A DNA stretch of 48,164 bases from Alphaproteobacteria bacterium (GTDB taxonomy: Bacteria; Pseudomonadota; Alphaproteobacteria; Micropepsales; Micropepsaceae): contig JAPUEF010000235.1 of NCBI GenBank assembly GCA_027492655.1, positions 1 to 48,164 of the forward strand, read 5' to 3'. The notes under the pieces were generated by a model, which was not told where the DNA came from, searched no databases, and saw only the letters and a list, made by a program, of their open reading frames with translations. Position numbers and translations under genes: made by a program. Positions 25,584-34,781 of the stretch are shown here, piece by piece (position 1 is the first letter of the stretch; each line of letters opens with the position of its first letter).

Positions 25584-28500
25584 ATGACTGCCAATAATGG
25601 CGCGCGCGGCCTTCGTGCCGCGCTTCTGGGCGCTACGTCGCTCCTCGCGGTCGCCACCGCCGGAATTCTCGCAGCCGGAACCGCGAACGCAATCGTCATC
25701 AACGACAATTACACGCCCGGTGACGCTATCGATACCGCTGGCGGCGTGAACGGCGTCAGCCAGATGGTCATCGACAACCAGGACGGCACGATCGGCCTGT
25801 GCACGATGTCGCTGATCAACCCCCGCACCGTCATCTTCGCGGCGCACTGCGTAAATACGCGCGCGCAAGGCGCATATGGCAATGGCGGCACGTTCAAGAT
25901 CGGCGCGTTTTTCAATGTAAACAACAACCAGTCGGGCAATTCGGCGATCGGCCGCTGGCTCAATCTCGGTTATGTGACCGACCCGACGCGGTTCGCCTAC
26001 ACCATCAATCAGGTCCAGTGGCACCCGGATTCGGTGATCGGCGCTTCCGGTGGTTTCCGGCAGGCCGATATTGCGATCGGTACGCTCGATACGCCGGCGG
26101 TCGGTATCCCGACCTGGGCCGTGCTGTTTTCGCCGCTGCCCACGCCGGATGAAATCGATACGCACACCGGCACTGGTTATCACGTCAACATCACCGGGTA
26201 CGGACGTAACGGCACGGCGACCACAGGGTCGTCCGGCGGCATCGACTACCGCCGCCGCGCAGCCGAGAACATGCTGGGCGCGCTCGTCTCGCTCGACGAC
26301 TTCACGAGCTTCCTGTTCGGCACCACCACCGGTCAGCTGCCGCAGCAATTGTACTGGATCGATTTCGACAGCCCGAACCACAGCAATGTGTTCGACTTCA
26401 ACGCCTGGCGTGACGACTTCACGCCGCGCGAAGGCATCACCGCCAGCGGTGACTCGGGCGGTCCGCTGATTCTGGACGCGGCGAACAATGTGATTTCGAC
26501 GCGCGATATCATTTTGGGCGTGCTTTCAGGCGGCTATACGCGGTTCTTCAACGGTCAGCCGGCCAATGGCTACGGTACCGCTTCGTTCTATCAGCCTCTC
26601 TATCTCTATTGGGATTACATCGCTGCGGCGAACCCGTATCGCTATGCTTCGGCTCTGGCCGGAAACGGCAACTGGGAAGACGCTGCGCACTGGCAGTCGC
26701 TGCTGGATCCCAATTATTTCGTGATCAACGGCTCCACGGCAGTGAACGGCGTTCCCACCAATCCCGGTGCCGGAATTCAGGGCAACGAGCCGATCTTCGG
26801 TGAAGCCTGCTTTGAGCAGGCCGGCACCAGCGAGTGCTATAATTATGGCACGGACGAATATTACAACGGGCCGACGCCGACGACTGAAGCGGGCGACTAC
26901 GTCTCCAATATCGGCACCGCCAATCTCTCCGATTTCCTGCCCGAGATGTCCGGCTCGGGATCGGCGACGGTCGGGTCTCTCGGCGGCCAGATCGCGGCCG
27001 TCGAGCCTGAACCGCAGACCGTCTATCTGCCCGGCCCGCTGCCGGCGGCGACGCTGGCCAACGGTCTGCCCGGCGCGACGAATTTCGTGCCGAACAACAT
27101 CGACCCCACCGCCAACACGCTTGCGCGCTACTTCGACATCACGCTGAGCGCCGCCGGCGTCACGACGCTTTCCAGCACCGTCACGATCGATCGTCTGCGG
27201 GTCGCCAGCGTGGCCGGCCTGACGGTCGGCGCGGCTGGCAATCTTTCCAGCCTGATCGATGTGACGCAGACCGGCGGCACGGTCATCGTCAATGGCCGCC
27301 TGCGCTCGGTCGGCGACTATTCGTTGATGGCGGGCCGTCTCGCCGGCGCCGGCACGGTGGAAGCGCCGTTCGTGACCAGCCTCATGGGCGGCATCGCCCC
27401 CGGCTCGACCGGCGTCGGCACCGTCGGCACGTTGACGGTCCAGGGATCGGTCGTCATGGCTTCGGGCAGCGGGTTCCTCGTCGATGTCGCCTCGGCATCG
27501 TCGGCCGACCGCCTGACCGTCACCGGCGCGCTGAATCTCGGCGGCACGTTCATCGCCAGCAGCATCGGCAACTACATGCCGACCTTCGGCAACTCGTGGA
27601 CGGTGGCGAGCGGCGCTGGCGGCATCACCGGCTCGTTCTCGTCGATTGGCAGCACGTTCGGCGGCGTTCTTGCGCCGCAGCTGTCGATCAGCGGCAATAA
27701 TCTGATCCTCAGCATCATCGCGGCGAACTACACGGACGTGGCTGATTTCACCTCGCCCGAGCAGATCGAAGTCGCCACGACCCTGGATCAGATCCGCGAC
27801 ATGACGGGCGGCTACGCGGCGCTGTCGAGCTTGTTCAACTCGCTTGACCAGAGCAATCCGGACGATCTGCCCTTCTTCATGGAGGCGCTGACGCCGCTTA
27901 ACGGCTTCGTCGCCCAGGGTCTGACGCAGAGCAGCGTCGGTCTGTTCACGCAGGCCATCGTCAAGCGTTCGGATCAGCTGAGCGATGGCGGTGGCCATGG
28001 CTTCGACGCTTCGGGCACCGCGGCGCTGTTCAACAACGCCCAGCTTCAGGCCTCGGCCGATCCGTTCGATGCCATGATGATGGGCACGACGGCGCTGCTC
28101 GCGGCGCAGGACGCGGCGGCCGAAACGGCGCAGAAAGCCGCTTCGATCAAGCTGCGCGAGGGTTGGGGCGGCTTCTTCGACGTCTCCACGGCGCTCAGCT
28201 CGAGCTACGAGGCGACGCCGTTCGCGGGCGATGCCGACATCAATGCCACGGCCGGCACGCTGGGCTTCGACTACGGCTTCTCGGACGGCGCGTTCGCCGG
28301 CTTCTCGGTCTCCTATGCGACCGCTGATGCCGATCTCAACGTGCCACAGCAGTCGGCCGAAACGGACTCGTGGGGCTTCACCGTCTATGGCGGTGTCCAC
28401 GAGGGTTCGAGCTTCCTGAACGGCTATGTCGGATATTCGAGCCAGTCGTACGATCTGGAGCGTGTCGTCCCGCTGCCGCTCTCCACGCAGGTGATCACGG

Positions 28501-28991
28501 CGTCGCCGGATGGCGATACGTGGTCGGCCGGTGCGAAGATGGGCTTCGATCTGGGCAGCGAGACGAGCGTCTTCACGCCGTATGCGGCGATCGACGCGAA
28601 GTGGATCTCGATCGACGCATATAACGAGACCGGCGGCTCGGCTGCGCTGGCGTTCGGCGGCCAGAACATCTCGTTGGTCGATGCGCGCATCGGCATGCAG
28701 TACGCGGGCGTGTTCGACATGGGCGATGGCGCGATCCTGCGTCCGCGCGTCGGCCTTGCGTGGGTGATCGACGTGCAGAGCGAGGACAATGTCCTCAACA
28801 CGGCCTTCGCCGCGTTCCCCTCTGCGCCGCTCACCTTCGTCGGTTCGCAGCGCGATGGCGACTGGGTCGAGTACGAAGCAGCGCTCGAATACGAGGGCGC
28901 GAATTTCGGCCTCGCCGTCACCTATACCGGCGGCGACAACGGCGTGCTGAACTACAACACGCTGGGCGGCCGGGTCAGCTTCGCCTGGTAA
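25584..28991 (+). CDS. Autotransporter with trypsin-like serine protease passenger
   Basis: A type Va autotransporter of about 1135 residues. A signal peptide (RAALLGATSLLAVATAGI) is followed by a chymotrypsin-fold protease. The catalytic triad is visible as His88 in FAAHCV, Asp162 in ADIAIGTL and Ser291 in ASGDSGGPLIL. Next comes a low-complexity Gly/Thr/Ser-rich beta-helix spacer with repeated strands, and from about residue 855 a beta-barrel domain starting GWGGFFDVSTALSSS and ending VSFAW, the terminal aromatic residue used by the BAM machinery. The ATG at 25584 has GGGGAG upstream; an in-frame ATG at 25512 would give an extended leader. The substrate is unknown. A strong terminator follows. 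Confidence 0.92.
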   Translation: MTANNGARGLRAALLGATSLLAVATAGILAAGTANAIVINDNYTPGDAIDTAGGVNGVSQMVIDNQDGTIGLCTMSLINPRTVIFAAHCVNTRAQGAYGNGGTFKIGAFFNVNNNQSGNSAIGRWLNLGYVTDPTRFAYTINQVQWHPDSVIGASGGFRQADIAIGTLDTPAVGIPTWAVLFSPLPTPDEIDTHTGTGYHVNITGYGRNGTATTGSSGGIDYRRRAAENMLGALVSLDDFTSFLFGTTTGQLPQQLYWIDFDSPNHSNVFDFNAWRDDFTPREGITASGDSGGPLILDAANNVISTRDIILGVLSGGYTRFFNGQPANGYGTASFYQPLYLYWDYIAAANPYRYASALAGNGNWEDAAHWQSLLDPNYFVINGSTAVNGVPTNPGAGIQGNEPIFGEACFEQAGTSECYNYGTDEYYNGPTPTTEAGDYVSNIGTANLSDFLPEMSGSGSATVGSLGGQIAAVEPEPQTVYLPGPLPAATLANGLPGATNFVPNNIDPTANTLARYFDITLSAAGVTTLSSTVTIDRLRVASVAGLTVGAAGNLSSLIDVTQTGGTVIVNGRLRSVGDYSLMAGRLAGAGTVEAPFVTSLMGGIAPGSTGVGTVGTLTVQGSVVMASGSGFLVDVASASSADRLTVTGALNLGGTFIASSIGNYMPTFGNSWTVASGAGGITGSFSSIGSTFGGVLAPQLSISGNNLILSIIAANYTDVADFTSPEQIEVATTLDQIRDMTGGYAALSSLFNSLDQSNPDDLPFFMEALTPLNGFVAQGLTQSSVGLFTQAIVKRSDQLSDGGGHGFDASGTAALFNNAQLQASADPFDAMMMGTTALLAAQDAAAETAQKAASIKLREGWGGFFDVSTALSSSYEATPFAGDADINATAGTLGFDYGFSDGAFAGFSVSYATADADLNVPQQSAETDSWGFTVYGGVHEGSSFLNGYVGYSSQSYDLERVVPLPLSTQVITASPDGDTWSAGAKMGFDLGSETSVFTPYAAIDAKWISIDAYNETGGSAALAFGGQNISLVDARIGMQYAGVFDMGDGAILRPRVGLAWVIDVQSEDNVLNTAFAAFPSAPLTFVGSQRDGDWVEYEAALEYEGANFGLAVTYTGGDNGVLNYNTLGGRVSFAW

Positions 28992-29016
28992 GGCGCGGCG
29001 GCAAGCGCTGAAAATG

Positions 29017-29050
29017 AAACGCCCGGCCGAAAGGCCGGGCGTTTTCTTTC
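29017..29050 (+). terminator. Strong intrinsic terminator of the autotransporter gene
   Basis: A perfect 12-base-pair stem (AAACGCCCGGCC / GGCCGGGCGTTT) with a GAAA tetraloop runs straight into TTTTCTTTC, 25 bases after the stop codon. Confidence 0.92.
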
Positions 29051-29096
29051 GCGATGCATCCTTGAAGGCGGCGGGATGGCCCGCCGCATCGCGGCG

Positions 29097-30137
29097 TCAG
29101 GGAACGATCCAACCCTTTGCGCCGCTCGCCGCCTGAAGGTCAGCCTTCGGAATCGCGCAGGTGTAGTCCCCTTCGGCGTACGAGCCGAGCGCGTAAGGCG
29201 GGAAATAGACCTCGGCGCGATCCTCATAGATCAGCCAGTTGTTGAAGTCGGAGACGCCGGCGCCGATCGCTTCGGCATAGTTCGTCATGTCGCCGGCCAC
29301 GAGCTGTTCGACTTCTTCCTTGCTGCCGCTCTCGGCGAAGCGCTCATATTTCGCAGCCTTGATGCCTTCCGCGCATTTCGCGGTCAGCGCTTTCGTGGCG
29401 TCGGGGCCGAAGACGTCTGAAAATAGCAGCGCTTTGCCTGTCTTGCGGTCCAGCGTGATCGAATTCGCCGTCGAGTTGCCGTGCGCGCCGCCGCCGAACA
29501 TATAGATCGAGACATTCATCGCGACGAGATCCGGCGAGGCATAGGTGATGACCGCGCCGGCGGAATATTCGCAAGCCATGCCTTCGGGCAGATCGCCTTC
29601 GGCGTAGCCGCCGTAATCGTTCTCCAGATTCTTCGCCAGATCGTCCACCCAGCCGTTGAAGACCTTCTCACCGCCATCGCCGGCGGCGCCGGCGAAGCGG
29701 TAGAGCGACACCTCGGACGAGCATTTGCCTTTGCCGAAATCGTGGGCGGAGAGATGGGGCACGAGCGCCGGACTGTCGCCGAAGCCGGGGCCACTGGCAG
29801 GCTTGGCGGAAAGATAGTCGGCGCGCTGGGTCGTTTTCTCGACGAGGCAGGCCGCCTTTTCCGCCGCCGTTTCCTGCCAGCCGCAATTCTGTTCGCGCAG
29901 CTTCAGCCAGGCGCGCTGGCTGGCCTTGAGCATCGCCGCCTGCTCGCCCTGCATCTTGGACAGCAGCGCCTCATAGGCTGCGGTCATCGCATCGTCTGCC
30001 GCCTTGGCGGCGGGGTCGGCGCAGATCGCTTTCTCGGTATCGGTCGATGCCTTGGCGCAGTCGAAGGCCGATGCGGCCGGGGCAAGCATCACCGCCGCCG
30101 CCAGCGCGGCCGACGACATGAGGGCAGACTTGATCAA
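29097..30137 (-). CDS. Exported LprI-like plus DUF3298/RsiV-like protein
   Basis: A 346-residue secreted protein in two parts. After the signal peptide (ending PAASAFDC) comes an LprI/DUF1311 domain (CAKASTDTEKAICADP, then LKASQRAWLKLREQNCG). The C-terminal half (from about residue 140) has the DUF3298 pattern: SIYMFGGGAHGNSTANSITL, then KTGKALLFSDVF and YFPPYALGSYAEGDY. DUF3298 occurs in RsiV-type lysozyme-sensing anti-sigma factors, which gives the combination an interesting link to lysozyme binding, but no sigma factor is nearby. It lies 16 bases downstream of sdhB on the same strand. Confidence 0.88.
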   Translation of the reverse strand: MIKSALMSSAALAAAVMLAPAASAFDCAKASTDTEKAICADPAAKAADDAMTAAYEALLSKMQGEQAAMLKASQRAWLKLREQNCGWQETAAEKAACLVEKTTQRADYLSAKPASGPGFGDSPALVPHLSAHDFGKGKCSSEVSLYRFAGAAGDGGEKVFNGWVDDLAKNLENDYGGYAEGDLPEGMACEYSAGAVITYASPDLVAMNVSIYMFGGGAHGNSTANSITLDRKTGKALLFSDVFGPDATKALTAKCAEGIKAAKYERFAESGSKEEVEQLVAGDMTNYAEAIGAGVSDFNNWLIYEDRAEVYFPPYALGSYAEGDYTCAIPKADLQAASGAKGWIVP

Positions 30138-30153
30138 TGGGAACTCCCTTAGG

Positions 30154-30951
30154 CTAGAGCGTGCGCTCGACCATCATCTTCTTAATCTCGGCGATGGCCT
30201 TCGCCGGATTGAGCCCCTTGGGGCAGGTATTGGCGCAGTTCATAATCGTGTGGCAGCGATAGAGCCGGAACGGATCTTCCAGATCGTCCAACCGTTCGCC
30301 CTTGGCGTCATCGCGGCTGTCGGCCAGCCAGCGATACGATTGCAGCAACGCCGCCGGCCCCAGATATTTCTCGCTGTTCCACCAGTAAGACGGGCACGAG
30401 GTCGAGCAGCAGGCGCACAGGATGCACTCGTAAAGGCCGTCGATCTTCGCGCGCTCTTCCGGCGACTGTTTCCACTCCGTCACGGGTTCTGCGGAATCGG
30501 CCTGCAGGAATGGCTGGATCGAGGCGTACTGCGCGTAAAAATTGGTCAGATCCGCGACCAGATCCTTCACCACCGGCAGATGCGGCAGCGGGTAGACGTT
30601 CACGACGTCGCCCTTCACCTCGTCCATACCGCGAGTGCAGGCGAGCGTATTTCCGCCGCCAATATTCATGGCGCACGAACCGCAGACGCCTTCACGGCAG
30701 GAACGGCGGAAGGTCAGCGTCGGATCGACATTGTTCTTCAGCCAGATCAGGCCATCCAGCACCATCGGGGCGCAGCCGTCGCGATCGACCCAGTAGGTGT
30801 CGATCGTCGGATTGCCACCGCTGTCCGGATCGTAACGGTAGATCCGGAACTCGGTCAGGTTCTTGGCTGGTGTCCCGTCGGGCCTGACCGGCTTCGGCCA
30901 AGTCTTGCCCTTGGTGTAGCGGGAGTTTTTCGGGAGCCGCAACTGGACCAT
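30154..30951 (-). CDS. sdhB: Succinate dehydrogenase iron-sulfur subunit
   Basis: A 265-residue SdhB. All three cluster signatures are visible: [2Fe-2S] CREGVCGSC with a distal cysteine in NTLACTRG, [4Fe-4S] [13 protein letters not shown], and [3Fe-4S] [17 protein letters not shown]. It passes electrons from SdhA to quinone at SdhCD in the inner membrane. I start it at [12 protein letters not shown] (30951), with GAGG six bases upstream; an ATG ten codons earlier is less likely. Unusually it is not next to sdhA: six unrelated genes (31.2-35.8 kb) lie between them, so it must be transcribed from its own promoter. Confidence 0.97.
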   Translation of the reverse strand: MVQLRLPKNSRYTKGKTWPKPVRPDGTPAKNLTEFRIYRYDPDSGGNPTIDTYWVDRDGCAPMVLDGLIWLKNNVDPTLTFRRSCREGVCGSCAMNIGGGNTLACTRGMDEVKGDVVNVYPLPHLPVVKDLVADLTNFYAQYASIQPFLQADSAEPVTEWKQSPEERAKIDGLYECILCACCSTSCPSYWWNSEKYLGPAALLQSYRWLADSRDDAKGERLDDLEDPFRLYRCHTIMNCANTCPKGLNPAKAIAEIKKMMVERTL

Positions 30952-31221
30952 CGGATGCCTCAAGCCGCCGGCGCCGCTCAAGGGCGGCGCGCTTATACTT
31001 TGATGGCTACGATGTAGTGCGGAGGGCGGATCGCGGTCAACGAAAAGGCTTATAATTCAGCCAGAAGCCGTCCAGCGACGGCTTTGCCGGTTCGGCAGGC
31101 GATCCTGACGTGTTCCTCAAGCTCGGCTGGGGCGTCGGCGAAACTGGGCAGTCGCCGCGTTACCGGCATTGTGCCACAACCTGCCCGTGAAAGGCGCCGG
31201 AGCGCCCGGGGATAAGACGGC

Positions 31222-31962
31222 ATGTCAGAGGGTCGGGCCATCGACGTCCGTGTGATCAGCCTGGTCGCCTCCACCGACAGGCGGACGGCGAGCCGGAAGA
31301 CGCTTCAGGCGGCCGGTATCGACTTTGGGTTTTTTGATGCTCGGGATGGGCGGGGGGGTGAGGTCGACATGCCGGTGGCGGCTGTGCGGCGTCATATAGG
31401 CCGTGAGATGGGGCCTGGGGAGCTGGGTTGCTACCGCAGTCACCTCGCACTCTGGCGGCTTTGTGCGGCCGGAGATCGTAAGATGTTGATCCTGGAAGAC
31501 GATCTTCGCGTGGCGGACGATCTGGCGGACGTGCTCGACTGGCTGCCGGATATCCTCGCCGAGCGCGATTTTGTGCGGCTGGCCGGGCATTTCGCCGTGC
31601 CCTCACGCGATCTGCAGCCCGCGCCCGGCGGCCGGCGTCTGGTCCGGTTGTCCAAAGGGCCGTGGAACACGCTGGCCTATGCCATATCGCCCAGAGGGGC
31701 GCAGCGTCTGCTGGACAGCTGCGGCGTCATCGCATGGCCGGTGGATCAGGCTCTCGACCGGTTTTTCGAGCATGGGATCATACCCTATGCGGTGCTGCCT
31801 TATCCCATCACGGTCGATCCGGCGCACGACTCGCTGCTGGACGCCGACGTGAAGCGTTCAGGCTGGAAGCCGCCCCGGCGGCTGGAACGATGGCGGCTGA
31901 AGCTCCGGCGGCACGGCGAAAGCATCCGCCGGCGCATCTATAACTGGCGCGCGGCGGAGTAG
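31222..31962 (+). CDS. Glycosyltransferase family 25 (LPS-type)
   Basis: A 246-residue cytoplasmic GT25-type enzyme. It opens with VRVISLVASTDRRTASRKTL, has the family block GPGELGCYRSHLALWRLC and the catalytic DxD-type motif KMLILEDDLRVADD, then AYAISPRGAQRLLD and PVDQALDRFF. GT25 enzymes add galactose or related sugars to lipooligosaccharide. The tail is arginine-rich (RRLERWRLKLRRHG), perhaps for membrane contact. It is convergent with a second glycosyltransferase (8-base gap), with which it may share a pathway although on opposite strands. Confidence 0.9.
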   Translation: MSEGRAIDVRVISLVASTDRRTASRKTLQAAGIDFGFFDARDGRGGEVDMPVAAVRRHIGREMGPGELGCYRSHLALWRLCAAGDRKMLILEDDLRVADDLADVLDWLPDILAERDFVRLAGHFAVPSRDLQPAPGGRRLVRLSKGPWNTLAYAISPRGAQRLLDSCGVIAWPVDQALDRFFEHGIIPYAVLPYPITVDPAHDSLLDADVKRSGWKPPRRLERWRLKLRRHGESIRRRIYNWRAAE

Positions 31963-31969
31963 CGGCGCG

Positions 31970-33007
31970 TCATCCGGCGGCCGTCACCGCGCCGGCCTGT
32001 GCGCCGCCGGAACCGCCCAGAACCGCATCGTAGAGCGCCGTGATCTTCGCGGCCTGTCCTTCCGGGGCGAAGGGGCTGAGATCGTAAGCCTGACGGCGGC
32101 GGCCTTTCGCATGTTCGCTGCGGATCAATTGCGCCAGCGCGGCGACATCGCCCGGCGGCGTCAGATGGGCAGGCGGAGCGGGCACGAACTCGGCGAGGCT
32201 TTCGATGTCGGAGACGATCATCGGCAGGTTCGTGCCCATGGCTTCAAGAACAGCCAGCGGCACCTGCTCGAACCGCGACGGCAGAACGAAGAGGTCGAAG
32301 GCCCGGTAAAGCGCGGGCGCGTCGGTGCGATAGCCAAGGAGGCGGACGGTATCGTCGGCGGCGATCAGGGTTTCGAGCCGGGCGCGCTCGGGGCCTTCGC
32401 CGGCCAGCAGCAGCATGGCGTCCGGCAGCGCCGCCGCCCTGAACGCGCGCACCAGCGTTTCGGGATCTTTGGAGGGATGCAGCCGTCCGACGAAGCCGAC
32501 GACGAACCGCTCCGGCGCGATGCCGAGTTCGGCCCGCACACGCGGCCCGGCATCGGAGCCCGGATCGGCCGCTTTCGGAGCCCAGTTCCAGATCTTTTCC
32601 AGTCGGCCGCGATAGCCGGCCGCACGCGCAGCGGCGGCGGCGCTTTCGGTAAGGGCGACGAGACCCTCAAGCCGGTCATGCTGCCGCGCCTTGTATCCGA
32701 CATGCAGCGTCGCGACGGCGGGAGCGCGGCGGGCGATGCCGCCCAGCGCCTTGCAGGCGGCGCTGAGATGGGCGTGGGCGATGTCCGGCTTCACCCGCGC
32801 CATCAGCCGCGCCAGCCCAAAGCGCCGGAACAGACGTCCGGCGCGGTGCACGGTGATACCCGGCGCGAGAACCCCGGCGATGCGCGCGCGGCGATCGATC
32901 GCGACATGCACCTCATGGCCGGCTTCGAGCTGCAGGCGCGCGAGGTCGGCGGCGTAGCGTTCGGAGCCGAAGAGCGACCGCGTGAAGACGCAGTGTAGGA
33001 TGCGCAT
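31970..33007 (-). CDS. Glycosyltransferase family 4 (GT-B fold)
   Basis: A 345-residue GT4 enzyme. The N-terminal half begins MRILHCVFTRSLFGSERYA and has a DIAHAHLS strand. The C-terminal donor-binding half has VVGFVGRLHPSKDPETLVRA, LLLAGEGPERARLE, VRLLGYRTDAPALYRAFDLF and the nucleotide-sugar motif PSRFEQVPLAVLEAMGTNLP. It probably builds cell-surface polysaccharide or lipopolysaccharide core; the sugar is unknown. AAGGAGGATAGGGAG lies just before the ATG. The neighbouring GT25 supports an envelope-glycan role. Confidence 0.92.
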   Translation of the reverse strand: MRILHCVFTRSLFGSERYAADLARLQLEAGHEVHVAIDRRARIAGVLAPGITVHRAGRLFRRFGLARLMARVKPDIAHAHLSAACKALGGIARRAPAVATLHVGYKARQHDRLEGLVALTESAAAAARAAGYRGRLEKIWNWAPKAADPGSDAGPRVRAELGIAPERFVVGFVGRLHPSKDPETLVRAFRAAALPDAMLLLAGEGPERARLETLIAADDTVRLLGYRTDAPALYRAFDLFVLPSRFEQVPLAVLEAMGTNLPMIVSDIESLAEFVPAPPAHLTPPGDVAALAQLIRSEHAKGRRRQAYDLSPFAPEGQAAKITALYDAVLGGSGGAQAGAVTAAG

Positions 33008-33103
33008 GAGACTCCCTATCCTCCTTCCCGACCTCGCGGAAGCGCCGTTCTTCCGCCGTAATCGCCGCCGAGCCTTGTTACGTTCGTATCAAAGGAGGCC
33101 GCC

Positions 33104-33523
33104 ATGGCCGAAATCGTCTCGTTCATCGTCGGGCTGCTGATGCTGGCGCTGCCGCCGGGCTGGTCGGAGAAAGCGCCCGCATCGTGTCAGACGGTCAATG
33201 TGCTGGTGGGGCCGCCCGGCGGAACGACCGAGGAGTGCAGCGCGACCTATGTGAACGGCGCGCAGGAGCTGACGGTGATCGTGTGGCGTCCGGTGGTGGC
33301 GCGCGACGGCGGACCGATGGTTTCGGTGGAGGATTTCAAGGGCAAGCTGCTGGGCGAAGATGTGATGGTCAGCCGGACCTCGCAATTTCTGGGGCAGGCG
33401 CAGGAGGTGCTGACGACGGCGGTGACGCTGAAATCGCCCGAGGCGCATGTGCTGATCTACGCCAAAGGCGTCAGCCCCGAGGCGTTTCAGACGATTCTGG
33501 ATGGGGTGTCCGTCGCGCCCTGA
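33104..33523 (+). CDS. Small exported protein of unknown function
   Basis: A 139-residue protein starting with a hydrophobic export segment (IVSFIVGLLMLALPPGW) and continuing with a compact alpha/beta domain: CQTVNVLVGPPGG, then ELTVIVWRPVVARDG and a C-terminal ISPEAFQTILDGV-like helix. A perfect AAAGGAGG lies five bases before the ATG, so it is clearly translated. Two cysteines near the mature N-terminus could pair. I do not recognise the family. It is divergent from the GT4 gene and convergent with the next. Confidence 0.75.
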   Translation: MAEIVSFIVGLLMLALPPGWSEKAPASCQTVNVLVGPPGGTTEECSATYVNGAQELTVIVWRPVVARDGGPMVSVEDFKGKLLGEDVMVSRTSQFLGQAQEVLTTAVTLKSPEAHVLIYAKGVSPEAFQTILDGVSVAP

Positions 33524-33582
33524 CGCGGCGGCGCCGGTTCAGGGCGGCTGCGACGCCTGCGAGGGTGTCGCCGCCGCCCTCG

Positions 33583-34677
33583 TCACAGCAGGAACTGGTC
33601 GGACAGGCGCAGGACATGCGGCCAGTCGCCCGGCACGAAGGGTCCGTGATCGTTGAGGCCGAGATGGGTGTCCGCCGCCTGCACCACGCAGAACGAGTCG
33701 CCCACCTGATGCACCATGGCGATGTGAAGGTGAGGCTTGGTTTTGATGATCACGTCGGCGTTCATCGGCTTGGCCTTGCCGATGCTGACGAAGCCTGAAT
33801 TCGGCTTCAGGAACGCCTCGATGTCGAGGCCGAAGGGCAGGGGCGGCTTCAGCCCGCTTTTGTAATAACGGGCATAGCAATAGTTCACGAGACCGACGCA
33901 ATCGAAATGCGGCACGCCGTGGCAGCTCTCGCCCCAGTGAATGCCGTCCTTCAGCTTGTCGCGATAGTGGACCCGCCGGGGAAACAGGTTTTTCTGCGGC
34001 CCGTAACCCTGCCAGGCGCGGTCCTCGACGCGCTGCTCGCGGCATTGCTGGATGAATTTGTCGAGTTCGTCCTGGGTGGGCTGGATGTCGCCCAGAACCG
34101 CCCAGCGCCCGCCGCAGGTGGAGTATTGGACCACGTCCTGCACCGCCATGTTGATGCCCAGCACCTCGCTGCGCGGGTTCAGCGGCCGGTGGTCGAGCTT
34201 GCTGGTGCGCATCTTCACGACGAAGGATTTGTTGCCGCCGGGATTGCCGTTGGCGAAGCCGGGCGTATTGCCCGCCGCGCCATCGACATAGTGACAGCCG
34301 ATGCGCACGAAATAGCGCGCGAGATCGACGATCTTGCGCCGTGTGTCGGTCTTGCCTGTGGGCACGGCGAGGCTGGCGTCGGAAACCAGCGTCACCTTGG
34401 CCGAATAGTCTCCGCCCTGGTGCATGGCGCGCACCACGCCGCCGGCCCGGGCGGTATCGATTTCGTAGATGAAGGTCCAGTTGGCGCGGTCCTTGCGGAT
34501 CTCGCGCACCGCCGGGTCGGGAATGCGGTAAGGCCCGGTGTCGTGGGGATCGGTGATAACGTCAAGTTCCGCGCCGTCCGGCCCGCCGCCCCACAGGGCG
34601 ATCAGCACCTTGGCGCCCGGCGCATGCTTCAGCGTGCCGATCGACGCGCCGTTCGAGGGATTGAAAAAATGAGCCAT
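33583..34677 (-). CDS. NlpC/P60-like cysteine hydrolase with unusual N-terminal region
   Basis: A 364-residue protein. The last 110 residues carry a papain-like NlpC/P60 core: HFDCVGLVNYCYARYY with Cys260 as likely nucleophile, then ADVIIKTKPHLHIAMVHQVG with His318. This is the C...H order of cell-wall amidases. A second cysteine-histidine segment (FVRIGCHYVDGAAG, residues 123-136) hints at a decayed or duplicated domain. The first 110 residues (NPSNGASIGTLKHAPGAKVL...) are unknown to me. There is no signal peptide, so it acts in the cytoplasm or is exported another way. It lies in the block separating sdhA from sdhB. Confidence 0.7.
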   Translation of the reverse strand: MAHFFNPSNGASIGTLKHAPGAKVLIALWGGGPDGAELDVITDPHDTGPYRIPDPAVREIRKDRANWTFIYEIDTARAGGVVRAMHQGGDYSAKVTLVSDASLAVPTGKTDTRRKIVDLARYFVRIGCHYVDGAAGNTPGFANGNPGGNKSFVVKMRTSKLDHRPLNPRSEVLGINMAVQDVVQYSTCGGRWAVLGDIQPTQDELDKFIQQCREQRVEDRAWQGYGPQKNLFPRRVHYRDKLKDGIHWGESCHGVPHFDCVGLVNYCYARYYKSGLKPPLPFGLDIEAFLKPNSGFVSIGKAKPMNADVIIKTKPHLHIAMVHQVGDSFCVVQAADTHLGLNDHGPFVPGDWPHVLRLSDQFLL

Positions 34678-34781
34678 GCCTGCCGCTCCGCGCAGAGGGC
34701 GGCATGGTAGGCTGACGGGCAGGCGGCGCAAGGCGGGTGCGAGAGGCACGTCGTCGCGCGGCGATCGGAGGCGGAGAGACG

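Noticed and set aside
31050-31060. A -10 box (TATAAT at 31051-31056) as a promoter for the GT25 gene
   Set aside because: The hexamer is perfect, but no -35 sequence lies at 16-18 bases upstream (GGATCG), so I do not report it as a promoter.
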